Shown: positions 42,651 through 55,600 of the stretch, one piece after another
Layout: each line of letters opens with the position of its first letter
How positions within the stretch are numbered: position 1 is the stretch's first letter
Assembly (NCBI RefSeq): GCF_950295315.1
Contig: NC_080168.1
Span: 1,559,573-1,623,572 of the forward strand
DNA: 64,000 nucleotides
DNA from: Erinaceus europaeus
Taxonomy: Eukaryota > Chordata > Mammalia > Eulipotyphla > Erinaceidae
Direction of reading: 5' to 3'
Position numbers and translations under genes: made by a program
The notes under the pieces: generated by a model
What the model was told of the DNA's origin: nothing
Seen by the model: only the letters and a program-made list of their open reading frames with translations
Database searches by the model: none

Positions 42651-42829
42651 TCTTTTTTTTTTTTTTAACTTAGGGCAGGGATGGGAGGGGCAGAGGCGAG
42701 GCTGGAAAACCCCTCGCTCTGGAGCTTCCCCTGGTGCTATTGCACCTCCAGTGTAGTGCCAGGGTTTGAGCCCAGGCTGCACTCCCAGCAAGGCAGCTGC
42801 CCTACCTGGTGAGCTATCAGCCAGACCCA
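42651..42829 (-). repeat. tRNA-derived SINE, antisense
   Basis: Poly-T start, CTTCCCCTGGTGCTATTGC, GGGTTTGAGCCCAGGC and ACCTGGTGAGCTATC. Confidence 0.65.
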
Positions 42830-42837
42830 TAGATCTT

Positions 42838-42991
42838 TTTTTTTTTTTTTTTAAGATTTTATTTACTGATTCATGAGAAATGATAAGAGAAAGAACCAGA
42901 CATCACTCTGGTACATGTGCTGCCGGGGATCAAACTCAGGACCTCATGCTTGAGAGTCCAGTGCCTTAGCCACTGCGCCACCTCCCGGACC
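42838..42991 (-). repeat. Group C SINE, antisense, with 13-bp target duplication
   Basis: TTTACTGATTCATGAGAAAT, ACATCACTCTGGTACATGTG, ATCAAACTCAGGACCTCATG and GCGCCACCTCCCGGACC. ACCCATAGATCTT is duplicated at 42825-42837 and 42992-43004. Confidence 0.93.
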
Positions 42992-43456
42992 ACCCATAGA
43001 TCTTCTTTTGTGTCTTGTATGAAGCTGCTATAGAAAACTGAGCGGCAGAGGTTGGGCTTCCCCAGGCCAGAGTGACAGACAGACTTGGTGACAAAAGTGC
43101 CTCTGTGGCCATGTCCCCGTGGCTTCCATCTGTCGCCCAAGACACCCGCTGAGCCTGCTGTGTCAGGTCATCCAGACACCAGAAGGCCACAGTGTCTGGC
43201 GCCTGGCCCACAGGGCCCATCGTGCTCAGCAGAGCGGAGGATGATAGCTGGCCACCCTCCATCGAGCCCCCACCCTTAGTGCTTTCATGGGACTAAGGCT
43301 TGAACCCAGGACCTAGGGTGTGGAAGAGAATGCCCTGCCCACTGTGCCTGGGCCCTGACTGGGTCTCTGTCACCTACACTGTGCAGGCCCTGTGTCCCCA
43401 GGTCCCCTGTCCCTGCTCGGCTCAGCCCCTCCTGGTAACACTCTTTCTCCCTTCAG

Positions 43457-43659
43457 GCAGGACAGCCAGGAAGATGGATGGCACCTACCGTGCCCTGCCC
43501 ACGCCCGCCTCACGCCTGGGGACTCGGACCCCGGCTGGAGTGAGCAGCCTGGAGCCGGGGCAGACGCTGGGGACACGGCCAGTGGCGCCCCCAAGGGACA
43601 AGTGCTTGACGGTGCACGTGAGGCTACTGGACGACTCCATGGAGATGCTGGACGTGGAG
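43457..43659 (+). CDS. FARP2: FARP2 coding exon 2 (leader plus residues 1-62)
   Basis: Acceptor CCCTTCAG, 17 nt of leader, ATG at 43474 (context AAGATGG), 62 codons, donor GTCAGG. No in-frame ATG lies upstream in the exon. Confidence 0.92.
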
Positions 43660-46600
43660 GTCAGGCCAAGGGCAGGGTTCCGGTGTGCTCATGTCCACCG
43701 TTCTCCCTCGATGTCCTCAGTCTTCCCTGGGTGTGGGCAAGGTCCCCCAGGGGCCGCCAGCCCTGTGGGTTCATGTAAAGCACGCCCAGCTTCTGAGTGT
43801 TGGGACAGGCCCTCCCACTGTCCACACAGCACATGTGATCCAAGAGGACATGGTTAAGGAGGTCCTGGTGAACATGGTTAAGGAGATCCAGGTGGACACG
43901 AGGGAGGTCCAGGTGGACACGAGGAGGGAGGCCCAGGTGGACATGAGGGAGGTCCAGGTGGACACAAGGAGGGAGGTCCAGGTGGACATGGTTAAGGAGG
44001 CCCAGGTGGACACGAGGGAGGTCCAGGTGGACATGGTTAAGGAGGTCCAGGTGGACATGGTTAAGGAGGCCCAGGTGGACACGAGGGAGGTCCAGGTGGA
44101 CACAAGGAGGGAGGTCCAGGTGGACATGGTTAAGGAGGCCCAGGTGGACATGAGGGAGGTCCAGGTGGACACAAGGGAGGTCCAGATGGACATGGTTAAG
44201 GAGGCCCAGGTGGACACGAGGGAGGTCCAGGTGGACATGGTTAAGGAGGTCCAGGTGGACATGGTTAAGGAGGCCCAGGTGGACACGAGGGAGGTCCAGG
44301 TGGACACAGGGAAGGAGGCCCAGTGGCCTTGGCGGAGACAGTGGTCATGCTGAGGTGTGGGAAGCCTTGCCAGGGCAGTGCCAGTGCTGGTGTGGGGCTG
44401 AGCCCATGAAGAAAGCCCTGGGCGGTCACCTAGACTGGCAGGACCAGTTTAGCTGCCTTGTCACTGGCGTGGGTGGGCAGCCAGGCAGGAAGCAGACCCA
44501 CCTTTGCCCCAGAGAGCAGGGTGTGGGCACTCCCCTTCTGCCCTAGAGGCCTCTCCTGTGGGCACCAGGCTGAGGCAAGAGATCCCATTGTTGTGGTACC
44601 CTCCTGGATCAGCCACTTGCTGTGGGCAGGGAGGGAGAACGGAGGGTGCTCCAGAGAGCACTGACAGCGTCCTGTGGGTGCCAGCCAGCCGACGCAGGGG
44701 CCAGAAGGGAAGAGCCACGCTTCCAAGGGACCCAGCTGAGTGACCCTCACTGTGTGTCTCAGGAGCCAGCGCGTTCCAGAGAGTGTGTGGAGGGCAAGCT
44801 TGTCGCTGTGTGTTGGAATAAACGGACTGACTTTTTAGCGGCCTGGGTTCTTGCTGGGGTTCAAGCCTGTATGGCTCCACTGCTCTGGGCTTAGATAGAG
44901 GGTGGGAGAGAGAGACAGAGAGGAGAGACACCACAGCACTGCTTCACCATATGGTGGCTGGGGGCTCAAACCTGGGTCCTCGAGTGTGGCGGAGGGTCAT
45001 TCCGCCAGATGATCTGTTTCCTGGTCCTGGGAGGGCTGCATCTTGTTGCTAGAGTTTTCAGAGCCTGGTCCTCACACGGGCACAGTTCCACGGCTCCCAG
45101 GTCACTTTCTCATTCAGAGAGACAGACGGACAGACAGAAACAGAGAGGATGAGACACCCAGTGCTGACATTCTCCCCAGTGCTGTGGCTCAAGCCTGAGC
45201 TGCACACGTAGCAAGGCAAAGGCCCTTCCCAGCCTGCTGCCCTGGCCTGGCTTGGCCCGGACCTTTGATCTGAGTGGGATGTTTGATGCTTGTTTGCTGA
45301 TAAAAGAGCTTCAGGTCTCCAGAGAGAACTGCCTGGAGCCAGCAGGCCTGGCCACAGTGGGACGGGGTGCAGGTGTGTGTGAGGCTGAGTCTTGGAGTAC
45401 AGGGCTGTCTCAGGGTACAGGGGTGCCCTGGGGTGCAGGGATGTCTAGGAGGGCAGTAGTACCTTAGCGTGCATGGCTGTTTTGGGGTATGAAGGTGCCT
45501 TGGGGAGCAGGTGTGTCTCGAGGTGCAGCAGTGCCTTGGGGTACCTTGGGATGGAGGAATGTCTCAGGGCACAGTGGTATCTTGGGCTGGAGGTGTGTTG
45601 GGGTGCAGTGGTGTCTCTGGGAGCAGGATGCCTTGAGGTATAGGAGTGTCTCGGGGCACGGGAGTTCCTTGGGGTGCAGGGGTGCTACAGGGTGCAAGGG
45701 TTTCTTGAGCTGAAGGTGTATCTTGGACTGCAGGGGTGTATCTGAGAGCAGGCTTGCCTTGGGTTGCAGGGGTGTCTCTCCCTGGCTGCAGTGGGGGCTT
45801 CCTGAGGGACAGAAAGGCTCCTGGGGCAGGGCGGGGGGGGGGGGGTGTATGCATGGCCATCATCTCCGAAGCCCATGAAAGCCCAGGCCGTGGGTGGTCG
45901 GTGGTACGCGGTGAATGAACGGTGGGACCTGCTGGAGGGGAGGCGGCTGTGCTCTCTGGCTGGCGCCTGTGCTGCCCTGCGCGGCCTCCCCTCCAGCTGA
46001 CGCAGGCCTCCAGCCCAGCTTTGTCCTTTTCTGCGAAGGATTGTGGAGGCTCTAGCTCCCAGACATGACACGTGCTGGAATCCAGGCTGGATGGCGTTAG
46101 GAGGCCTTCTCCGCAAAGACGCCCCACTTCCTTTCTGGCTGGGAGGCACAGTCAGGATTCCACACGCCTGACAGCCAGATGCCGGCCGTTGGATCGGGCG
46201 CCGCCCTGACTCTGTGGCAGGAAGAGCAGCCTCCACTGCCACCAGCTGCTTGGGGAGGCGCGGGCTCTGTCCCGGCCACGGGACCACGGGACCACGGGAC
46301 CGTGAGCCCGCCTGCTGCAGCAAACAGTCACTTGTCTTGGGCAGCAGCTCTGCTGCTCTGACCACAGTGACCAGGAAGGTGGTGGGTGACTCCAGGCAGA
46401 GGGGACAGCGAGCTCCTGGGCCCCACTCACCCACCCTCGGTGCGCGCACACACAGACGTGCACTCACATGTGCACTCACACATGCACGCACACTAACAGC
46501 ACAGCCACATGCATGTACACACTCGTGTGCCCTCATAAGCACCCCCCACATACACATGCCCCATGCTCATGCCTGCACACACATGCACGTCAGCGCATGC

Positions 46601-49600
46601 TCACACGTGTGCGCCCACCAACACACACATGCACGGCCATGTGAGTCGCACATGCGTGTGCACACAGATACATGCTTATGTGCACAGGGGAAGCGCCCCA
46701 TGCCATGCACACTCACAGGGCTGTCTGGGGCTGGCTTACTCAGGACACTGTGCCCACCGGCATGCAGAGGGTGGACTCTGGGCTGCACGCGTGAAGCGGT
46801 TCAGCAGGGGAGGGCCAGGCTGCTGCGGTCAGTTTGCAGCCGTCTCCTCACACCCGCCCTCTGCCCCCCCCCCCCTCTGCCCTGTGCTCAGACTCCTGAC
46901 CACATGCTGGGTCTAAGCAGGGAGCCTCCTCGTTCCCTCAGGCGAGTGGTCTGTGTCCCCACTCCCTCCCCCTCCAGCACCCTTGTTGTGGGCTTCATTT
47001 TGCCGGTGGTGTCCTCATGGTGTGAGCATGTCTGGTGGTGGCCCTGTCCTTCATATTCCTGACAAGAGAGGTGTGGCAGCTCTTTCTGGCCATTTCTTGA
47101 AAATATTTAACTAATTTATTGGATAGAAAAGAGAGAAATGGGGAGTCGGGCTGTAGCGCAGCGGGTTTGTGGCGCAAAGCACAAGGACTGGCATAAGGAT
47201 CCCGGTTCGAACCCCGGCTCCCCACCTGCAGGGGAGTCGCTTCCCAGGCGGTGAAGCAGGTCTGCAGGTGTCTGTCTGTCTCTCTCCCTGTCTGTCTTCC
47301 CCTCCTCTCTCCATTTCTCTCTGTCTTATCCAACAATGACAACAACAATAATAACTACAACAATAAAACAACAAGGGCAACAAAAGGGAAAAAATAAATA
47401 AAATAAATATTTAAAAATAAATTCTATAAAAAAAAAAAAGAGAGAAATGGGGGAGATCGAGAAGGAGAGATAGAAAGAGGCACCTGCAGCCCTGCATCAC
47501 CACTTACAAAGCTTTCCCCCTGAAGGTGGGGAGTAGGGGCTTGAACCCGTGTCCTTGAGCACCGTAACATGTGCTCTCAACTGAGCATACCAGCATCCAG
47601 TCCCTGCCAGTTCATGGTTTCCGTCATCACTGGAACTTCACGGCTCCAGACCCTTTTCAGAAGAGGGGAGCTGGGGAGAGCCCACAGCACCCAGCCTCGC
47701 CATGCAGCATGATGGGGGCGGTGGCGTGGTGGGGCCGTGGCGGGCTCTCCCCCGCCCGCTGGTCACTTCATGTGGCCGACCTGTGGAATGTTCTCAAAGA
47801 CACCTGGACACCCTGCTCCTCTGCAGCATGGGGCCACATCCAAACACCACCCACTCCGTCTGTGGAGTGAAGCCGTGGGTGGCCTGCACCCATGCTGGAG
47901 ACAGGCTCTGCCTGCTTTTTGACAAGTGCCTGAGGGAAGCACCGCCGTGAGTTCCCTGGCCAGCCTGAGGAGCCATTTTCTTTTTTTTTTAAATAAATAA
48001 TTTATTAATTGGACAGAGTTGGCATGATCTGTTATTATTATTATTTATTTTTACCAGAGCACTGCTCAGCTCTGGCTTACGGCGGTGTAGGGGACTGAAC
48101 CTGGGACTTGAAAGCCTCAGGCATGAAAGTCTCTTTGCATAATCATTATGCTATACCCCCACCCTGTAATTATTATTATTATTATTATTATTACTATTAT
48201 TATTTATTCCCTTTTGTTGCCCTTATTATTTTATTGTTGTAGTTATTGCTGTCATTGTTGGATAGGACAGAGAGAAATGGAGAGAGGAGGGGAAGACAGA
48301 CGGGGGAGAGAAAGACAGACACCTGCAGACCTGCTTCACCGCCTGTGAAGCGACTCCCCTGCAGGTGGAGAGCCGGGGGCTCGAACCGGGATCCTTATGC
48401 AGGTCCTTGTGCTTTGCGCCACCTGCGCTTAACCCGCTGCGCTACCGCCCCGACTCCCTAATTATTATTTTTTAAAGTCTTTTAAATCTTTATTTATTGG
48501 ATAGAGACAGCCAGAAATTGAGAAGGAAGGGGGAGATAGCGAGGGAGAGAGACAGAGAGACCCCCGCAGCCCTGCTTCACCACTCGTGAAGCTTTCCCCC
48601 TGCAGGTGGGGACCAGGGGGCTCGAACCCGGGTCCTTGCGCCCTGTCATGTGTGCGCTCAACCAGGTGCGCCACCACCCGACCCCCACGGTGCCATTTTC
48701 AAACAAGGCTGGGGACCACCGAGAGCGAGCACTTGGATAGCGTGTGTGCTCCGTCCTGGGCACAGCCCAAGTTCAAGCCCGGCCCCCGTCTTTCAGAGGG
48801 AAGAAGCTTGAGTGCAGTGGTGTCTCTCTGTCACTGTCTCTGTCTGTCTATCTGAAAGTCAGCTTGGGGTGATGACACCCCAGTAGCCATGAGGACAAGA
48901 AGCAAGTAGGCTTGACGGCACTGGCATTTACCCTCCCGTTGCCCATAGGGATGGTCTGTGCCTGGCTGATGGCCGCTCACTTCTCTGGACGTGCTGGTAT
49001 TGGATGGCGGGACGCCCGAGCTCTGCAGCGGCAGGAGAGTAACTTTCTCGCCTCTAGATGTGTTTTCAGTTGTGGCAACTCAGTGACGCTCAGGCTTTGG
49101 AGCACCTGCCATCTTGTAAACTCTCTGAGACACGTACAAGGGACGGGTTGAGCTGTGTCAGCTCAGGGTAAACCAGGGGCGGCCAGCCTCGGGGGGTTTG
49201 TGTCTGACTTCTGCTTAGACCCACCTCACGCCTTGTATACCCTAGAGGGAGTCATGTGGGTTATATTGTGAACCTATGTGACCGGTTAGAAGTAAGTGCT
49301 GGGAGTCGGGCGGTAGCGCAGCGGGTTAAGCTCAGGTGGCGCTAAGCACAAGGACCGGCGTAAGGATCCCGGTTCCAGCCCCCCGGGTTGTTTCACAAGC
49401 AGTGAAGCAGGGCTGCAGGTGTCTCTCTGTCTCTCCTCACCTCTCATTTTCTCTCTCTCTCTCTCTCTCCAATAATAAGATAAAGTCATTCAAAATTAAG
49501 TAAATAAATGAGTAAATAAGTGCAGACTTGAGCCCCAGAGGCTGCTCAGAAATACCGCCCAGCCAGCCAGAGTGAAGCCGTGCCCATTCCTGACCTCCCC

Positions 49601-52600
49601 TCCCTGCCCATAAAATAAAAAAGGAGAGTCCCAAAATAGCCCCAAACACTCGTGGTCAACTCATAAAAATGCCACAGCAAGAGGATCCTGCTGTCCAGGG
49701 AGAGGAAGCGGCCTCCCAGACTCCACAGAGTGGGGAGCAGATGCCAACCTCACACCACACCCACCACGGCTGACGGGCCCGCGAGGACCACGAAGCACTC
49801 CAAGAAGCTCATGCCCCTGCTTCAGACTCGACAACACTTTCTTTTCTTTTTCCTTTGTTATTAGGACAGAGAAATTGAGAAGGCAGGGGGAGGGAGAGAG
49901 AAGGAGAGAAACAGAGAGACACCTGCAGCCCTACTTCACCACTTATGAAGCTTCTCCCCTGAAGGTGGGGATCAGGGGCTTGAACCTGGTCCTTGTGCGC
50001 GGTAACATACACTCAACTGGGAGCGCCACCGTCCACCACCTTTATTGTCTTTCCTAATTGATTTATCTTGGCGGAGGGCACACAGCAGCATCGTGAACCC
50101 GGGCCTCTCTGCTGGGACCCGCGTGCTCCTGTGTCACCACCATGCTGGCTCCAGGCCTTGTCCCTGGGCTTTTTTGTGAGGCTCCTGGGGGACCAGTCTT
50201 GCCCAGTTGACCCTTCCTGAGGGGTGACCCTCTCTGGTAGCCCCTGTGGGTCAACAGATGGGTTCCCACGTGGGTACCTGCAGGCTCCTGCAAGTGAGAG
50301 GCCACCAGCCCTCAGCTGATAGCAGGGAACGGGGACTTCCAGGGCCACACATGATGGCTGACTCCGGAGGCATCTTTCCTGTCGCTGAGCTGGAGATGAA
50401 GAACCTACCAGAATGCGGAGGCCTCCCTTTGGCTGTGGTGTCTCGTGGGGGGTAGGCCGTGTGAGGGGATGGCAGGTGCAAACAGTGCGTGTCCATTCAT
50501 TGCTTCCTCTGAGTGGCCAGAGTCCCGGCTCCTCGGCTCCTCCTCCCCTCCCCCCCAAGCTGTCCTCCACCTCCCCACGCCCCACAGGCTGGGCTGGGAC
50601 AGAGGGACATGTCCCGTGTTCCTATGCTGCTTTGCAGGCTCAGGCCGTGGGCCTTTCTGGGGCCTTCCCACTGCACCCCCAGAGGCTGGTCTGGCCATGA
50701 CTGCAGGTCGGAGAACAGCCGGGTGGCAAGGAGGGCCTGTAGGTAGGAAGCGCCCCATACCTCCTCCACAGCTGAGGCTCAGGGGAAGGGGGTAGCAGAC
50801 AGGAAGCCCTCGTAGGTGGACAGAGTGGCCAGCAGGCTGCCTGGGCCAGACACCACAGGTCAGGAGAGGCCGTTCCTCCAGGGAGGGCCCCAAAAGGTGA
50901 CAGGGCCCCTGCAGCCTGGGGAGGGTGGGGGCAGGGCCGGCTGGGGGGGTTGGTTCTGGCACATGGAGGGGGCCAGTGCCTGGCAGTTCTCACATGGACA
51001 TGCTCTGTGAGGGGCACACACCTTACTTCTCCAAGGCCCCGGGTTCAAGTCCCAGTGCCACATGGTGGCATCACAGCACTGAAGAAACTCCACAGAGGGT
51101 GGAGCCATACCGTGGTATCTCTCTCATCTCTCTGTCCCTCCCTCCCTGTTCGTCTCCAGCTAAAGTATAAAGAGTTAACAGGATTGACATGTAAGTGAGG
51201 CTCTGACCCACAGAATCCTAAGCAGAGTTGCTGGCTGGTGGAGGCTGGCCCCAATGCCCTCACAGACACCCACCCCCACACCCCACAGGCACTTGGGAAG
51301 GGGGCACGTCTCTGGAGGTGCCAGCACCCTCAGGGCCTCCAGCTCAGCTTCCATGGGCTCCGGGTGGCATCACCACACAGCTTGCCTGAGTGGGGGGTAG
51401 GTGTCTCAGCAGAGTGGAGGAGACGCTGCTGGCCTGGGGGGACTTTGCCAGCCGAAGGGGAAGCTGGAGCCGGGGAGTGGCCACTGGCAGAGGACTTGAA
51501 GGATGCCACTGCCCGTTCCCAGGGGGCCGAGGACAGAGAAGAGAATAAAGAGACTTTGTCCCCACCACACACCCCCACAGTCTACAACGGGCCCTGTGTA
51601 GAGTTGAAGGCCAGCAGCCTGCTCCTGCCGTCCACTCTGTCCTCATGCCGTACAGCGGCTCAAACCCTGGACCCTGTGTTTAAAGCTCCAGCAGCCTGTC
51701 CACTGCCCACACCAGCTCCCTATGTGGGGAGGTGGACGGCACCCAGGTTGGGAGGTGTGTGGGGCAGTGAACAAGCTGCTGGAGCCTTAAACGCAAGGAC
51801 AGGCACCTCCCCACATAGGGAGCTGGTCCTGGTGCCCGCCCAGCGTCTGCACCGCCATCCCAGCCCCGTCCTTCCCGCCAGCCTGTTCTGTTGCCGAGAG
51901 GGTCCGTGAGAAGCAGCCCGTGTGGGCCGTGCACGCCCAGCCTGTGAGTCATTCCCTGTCCCTGCGGACACAGAAGTCCAGGCCCTCCTCTGGGGCGTGC
52001 TGGCCCTCTGACAAGGAGCCCTTTGTGCCTTGCAGCTGGCTCGCCGGAAGTGAGGGAGGCCCGGAAGAGCATGGCCTGCTCTCCCCGTGCCCATGGTGCC
52101 CTGGATGCCACCTCTGTGGAGACACCAGCACCTGCCCACTTGTGTCCTCAAGTCCTCGCTGTCCTGATGTCATGGTCACAGCAGTGACTCCTGTACTGGT
52201 GGTGGGGGCATCCCTCCTCCCATCTTGTTGGTTTTTTTTTTTTTTTGCCTCCAGGGTTATTGCTGGGGCTCAGTGCCTGCACCATGAATCCACTGCTCCT
52301 GGAGGCCATCCCCCCCCCCCTTTGTTGCCCTTGTTGTTGTAGCCTTGTTGTGGTCATTATTGTTGTTATTGATGTCATCATTGTTGGATAGGACAGAGAG
52401 AAATGGAGAGAGGAGGGGAAGACAGAGAGGGGGAGAGAAAGACAGACACCTGCAGACCTGCTTCACCGCTTGTGAAGCGACTCCCCTGCAGGTGGGGAGC
52501 TGGGAGCTTGAACCGGCATCCTTGAGGTCCTTGAGCTTTGCGCCACAAGCGCTTAACCCGCTGCGCCTCCGCACGACCCACCCTCCTCCCGTCTTGTTAG

Positions 52601-55600
52601 GTGTTACAGAATCACATTTCTCGAGGCCGGGAGTGGCTTGCTTTGTGGCTAGAGCGACTTCCTGCTGAGTGTGAGGCGCTGGGTTCAAGTCCTGGTGTGA
52701 ATGGACGCCCGGGGAGCTTCATGGTGGTGGAGGCTGGGTATTCCCTCTCGGGGCCCATGGGCACTCAACCCTGTGGTCTGTCAGGTGTGTATAGGTCCCA
52801 GCACCACACCAGCCAAAGGCCACCCTTAAGAGAAAGAGTCACATTCTTTATGATGTTCTCAGCATCTCAGAGTGGGGGGTGACCACTGCTCTGCCAACCT
52901 GCTGCCTGGTGGCCCTTCTGCTCTCCTGGGGTCCTCCCACTGCCCAGAAGCCCTGGATGTTTCTTCCCCCGTTGCCTGTCCCTGAATAGTTTTAGATGAA
53001 AACCTGTCATCTAACTCAAGCTCTCCGTCGCTGTTCAGTAAGGTCTGAGTCACTGCCATGCTGGGTTAGGAGACCCCGCACCACTGCTGCCGGGGCCTCC
53101 ATCCCCAGCCCTGGAAGCCAACTCTGGCAGTCAGTCACACTGCACGTGCTCCTGGCCCCCAGGAAACACTGCCAACCCCTCCTTCCCGGGGGCCCTTCCC
53201 TCCCAGATAGCAGACTCGCAGGGCAGCTGCCCGGAAGACGACTGGGTCCGGGGTCAGTGTCAGGTTGCTGGGAGTGGGCACAAGGGCCGTGTTAGTGTCA
53301 TCTGGGAATGGGCTGGGGCCCAGTTCCTGCAGGCCCTATGGACAGAGGGCCCCTGCATCTGCGTCTGCTTCCCAGGGAATGGATGGGCCCCAGCTCTGTG
53401 CTGCTCCCAGACCTCTGAGTCTGTCCCCACCTCTGCTCTGAGTCTGTCCCCACCTGTCCCCAACTCTGCTCTGAGTCTGTCCCCACCTGTCCACATCTCT
53501 GCTCTGAGTCTGTCCCCACCTCTGCTCTGAGTCTGTCCCCACCTGTCCCCAACTCTGCTCTGAGTCTGTCCCCACCTGTCCACATCTCTGCTCTGAGTCT
53601 GTCCCCACCTGTCCCCACCTCTGCTCTGAGTCTGTCCCCACTTGTCCCCAACTCTGCTCTGAGTCTGTCCCCACCTGTCCCCAACTCTGCTCTGACTTTG
53701 TCCCCACCTGTCCCCAACTCTGCTCTGAGTCTGTCCCCACCTGTCCCAATCTCTGCTCTGAGTCTGTCCCCACCTGTCCCCAACTCTGCTCTGAGTCTGT
53801 CCCTACCTGTCCCCAACTCTGCTCTGAGTCTGTCCCCACCTGTCCCCAATCTCTGCTCTGAGTCTGTCCCCACCTGTCCCCATCTCTGCTCTGAGTCTGT
53901 CCCCACCTGTCCCCAACTCTGCTCTGAGTCTGTCCCCACTTGTCCCCAATCTCTGCTCTGACTCTGTCCCCACTTGTCTCCAACTCTGCTCTGAGTCTGT
54001 CCCCACCTCTCCCCAACTCTGATCTGAGTCTGTCCCCACCTGTCCCCAATCTCTGCTCTGAGTTTGTCCCCAACTCTGCTCTGAGTCTATCCCCACCTGT
54101 CCCCAACTCTGTTCTGAGTCTGTCCCCACCTGTCCCAATCTCTGCTCTGAGTCTGTCCCCACCTGTCCCCAATCTCTGCTCTGACTCTGTCCCCACCTGT
54201 CCCCAACTCTGCTCTGAGTCTGTCCCCACCTGTCCCAATCTCTGCTCTGACTCTGTCCCCACCTGTCCCCACCTCTGCTCTGAGTCTGTCCCCACCTGTC
54301 CCCACTCTCTGCTCTGAGTCTGTCCCCACCTGTCCCCAACTCTGCTCTGAGTCTGTCCCCACCTGTCCCAATCTCTGCTTTGAGTCTGTCCCCACCTGTC
54401 CCCAACTCTGCTCTGAGTCTGTCCCCATCTGTCCCCAATCTCTGCTCTGAGTCTGTCCCCACCTGTCCCCAATCTCTGCTCTGAGTCTGTCCCCAACTCT
54501 GCTCTGAGTCTGTCCCCACCTGTCCCCAATCTCTGCTCTGAGTCTGTCCCCACCTGTCCCAATCTCTGCTCTGAGTCTGTCCCCACCTGTCCCAATCTCT
54601 GCTCTGAGTCTGTCCCCACCTCTGCTCTGAGTCTGTCCCCACCTGTGCTCTGAGTCTGTCCCCAACTCTGCTCTGAGTCTGTCCCCAACTCTGCTCTGAG
54701 TCTCTCCCCACCTGTCCCCAATCTCTGCTCTGTGTCTGTCCCTGCCTCTGCTCTGAGCCTGTCCCCACCTCTGCTCTGAGTCTGTCCCCACCTGTCCCCA
54801 ATCTCTGCTCTGAGTCTGTCCCGCCTCTGCTCTGAGTCTGTCCCAACTCTGCTCTGAGTCTGTCCCCACCTGTCCCCAATCTCTGCTCTGTGTCTGTCCC
54901 CGCCTCTGCTCTGAGCCTGTCCCCACCTCTCCTCTGAGTCTGTCCCCACCTGTCCCCAACTCTGCTCTGAGTCTGTCCCCGCCTGTCCCCAATCTCTGCT
55001 CTGAGTCTGTCCCCACCTGTCCCCACCTCTGCTCTGAGTCTGTCCCGCCTCTGCTCTGAGTCTGTCCCCGCCTCTGCTCTGAGTCTGTCCCGCCTCTGCT
55101 CTGTGTCTGAGCAGCACCCCACCTGTCCCCACAGCCCAAGTGTGACGGCCAGGTGTTGCTGGCACAGCTGTGGGGACGCCTGAACCTCATGGAGTGTGAC
55201 TACTTCGGGCTAGAGTTCCAGAATGCACCGTCCTGCTGGGTACGTGCCTGAGCAGGGTATGAGCAGGGCACACAGAGTCCTGGGGGACTCCCAGGTAGCT
55301 GGGGGTGGAGAGGGGCTCCTGTGGAAGCCTTACCTGAAGTGCTAGAGCTGCCCCTCCCCTAAGCCCAGTCACTGCCTCCCATCGGGCCCCTGCTGCTGCC
55401 TCTTCCCTCTGGGGTCAGAGCCCCCAGGCCCCCCCCCCCCCCCCGTCCCTCCTCACACTCACACTGAACCCAGCTCAGTGATAACAGCCTTCAGAAGAGG
55501 TATGGGAGGGCCCGACAGCACTATGGGGGGACGAAGAGCCCTCTGCAGGCCTGACCTCCTCCTCCAACCCCTCCAGGTGTGGCTGGACCCTGCGAAGCCT

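Larger units (their letters stand above)
40312..43456 (+). other. FARP2 intron 1, 3.1 kb
   Basis: GC-rich unique sequence with SINEs at about 41405-41590 (old, sense), 42651-42829 (antisense) and 42838-42991 (group C). Repeated phrases such as GGGCGGCAGTGTCCCTCC occur around 40660-40800 as a degenerate low-order repeat. No gene seen. Confidence 0.7.
43660..55134 (+). other. FARP2 intron 2, 11.5 kb
   Basis: No coding exon recognised. It holds two large minisatellites (43846-44325 and 53395-55125), a degenerate array (45390-45790), CA-rich low complexity (46440-46690), an interleaved inverted repeat (51678-51826) and many SINEs, listed separately. Confidence 0.75.

Noticed and set aside
43685..44353. 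222-codon plus-strand and 178-codon minus-strand frames
   Set aside because: Codon-length minisatellite keeps both strands open; no domain, and the frame differs from FARP2.
53395..55125. CRISPR-like array of regular repeats
   Set aside because: No unique spacers, variable units, eukaryotic genomic context: a minisatellite.
53336..55165. 609-codon open frame on the minus strand
   Set aside because: It lies in the 31-33 bp minisatellite; the peptide is a simple repeat and the region is antisense to FARP2 intron 2.
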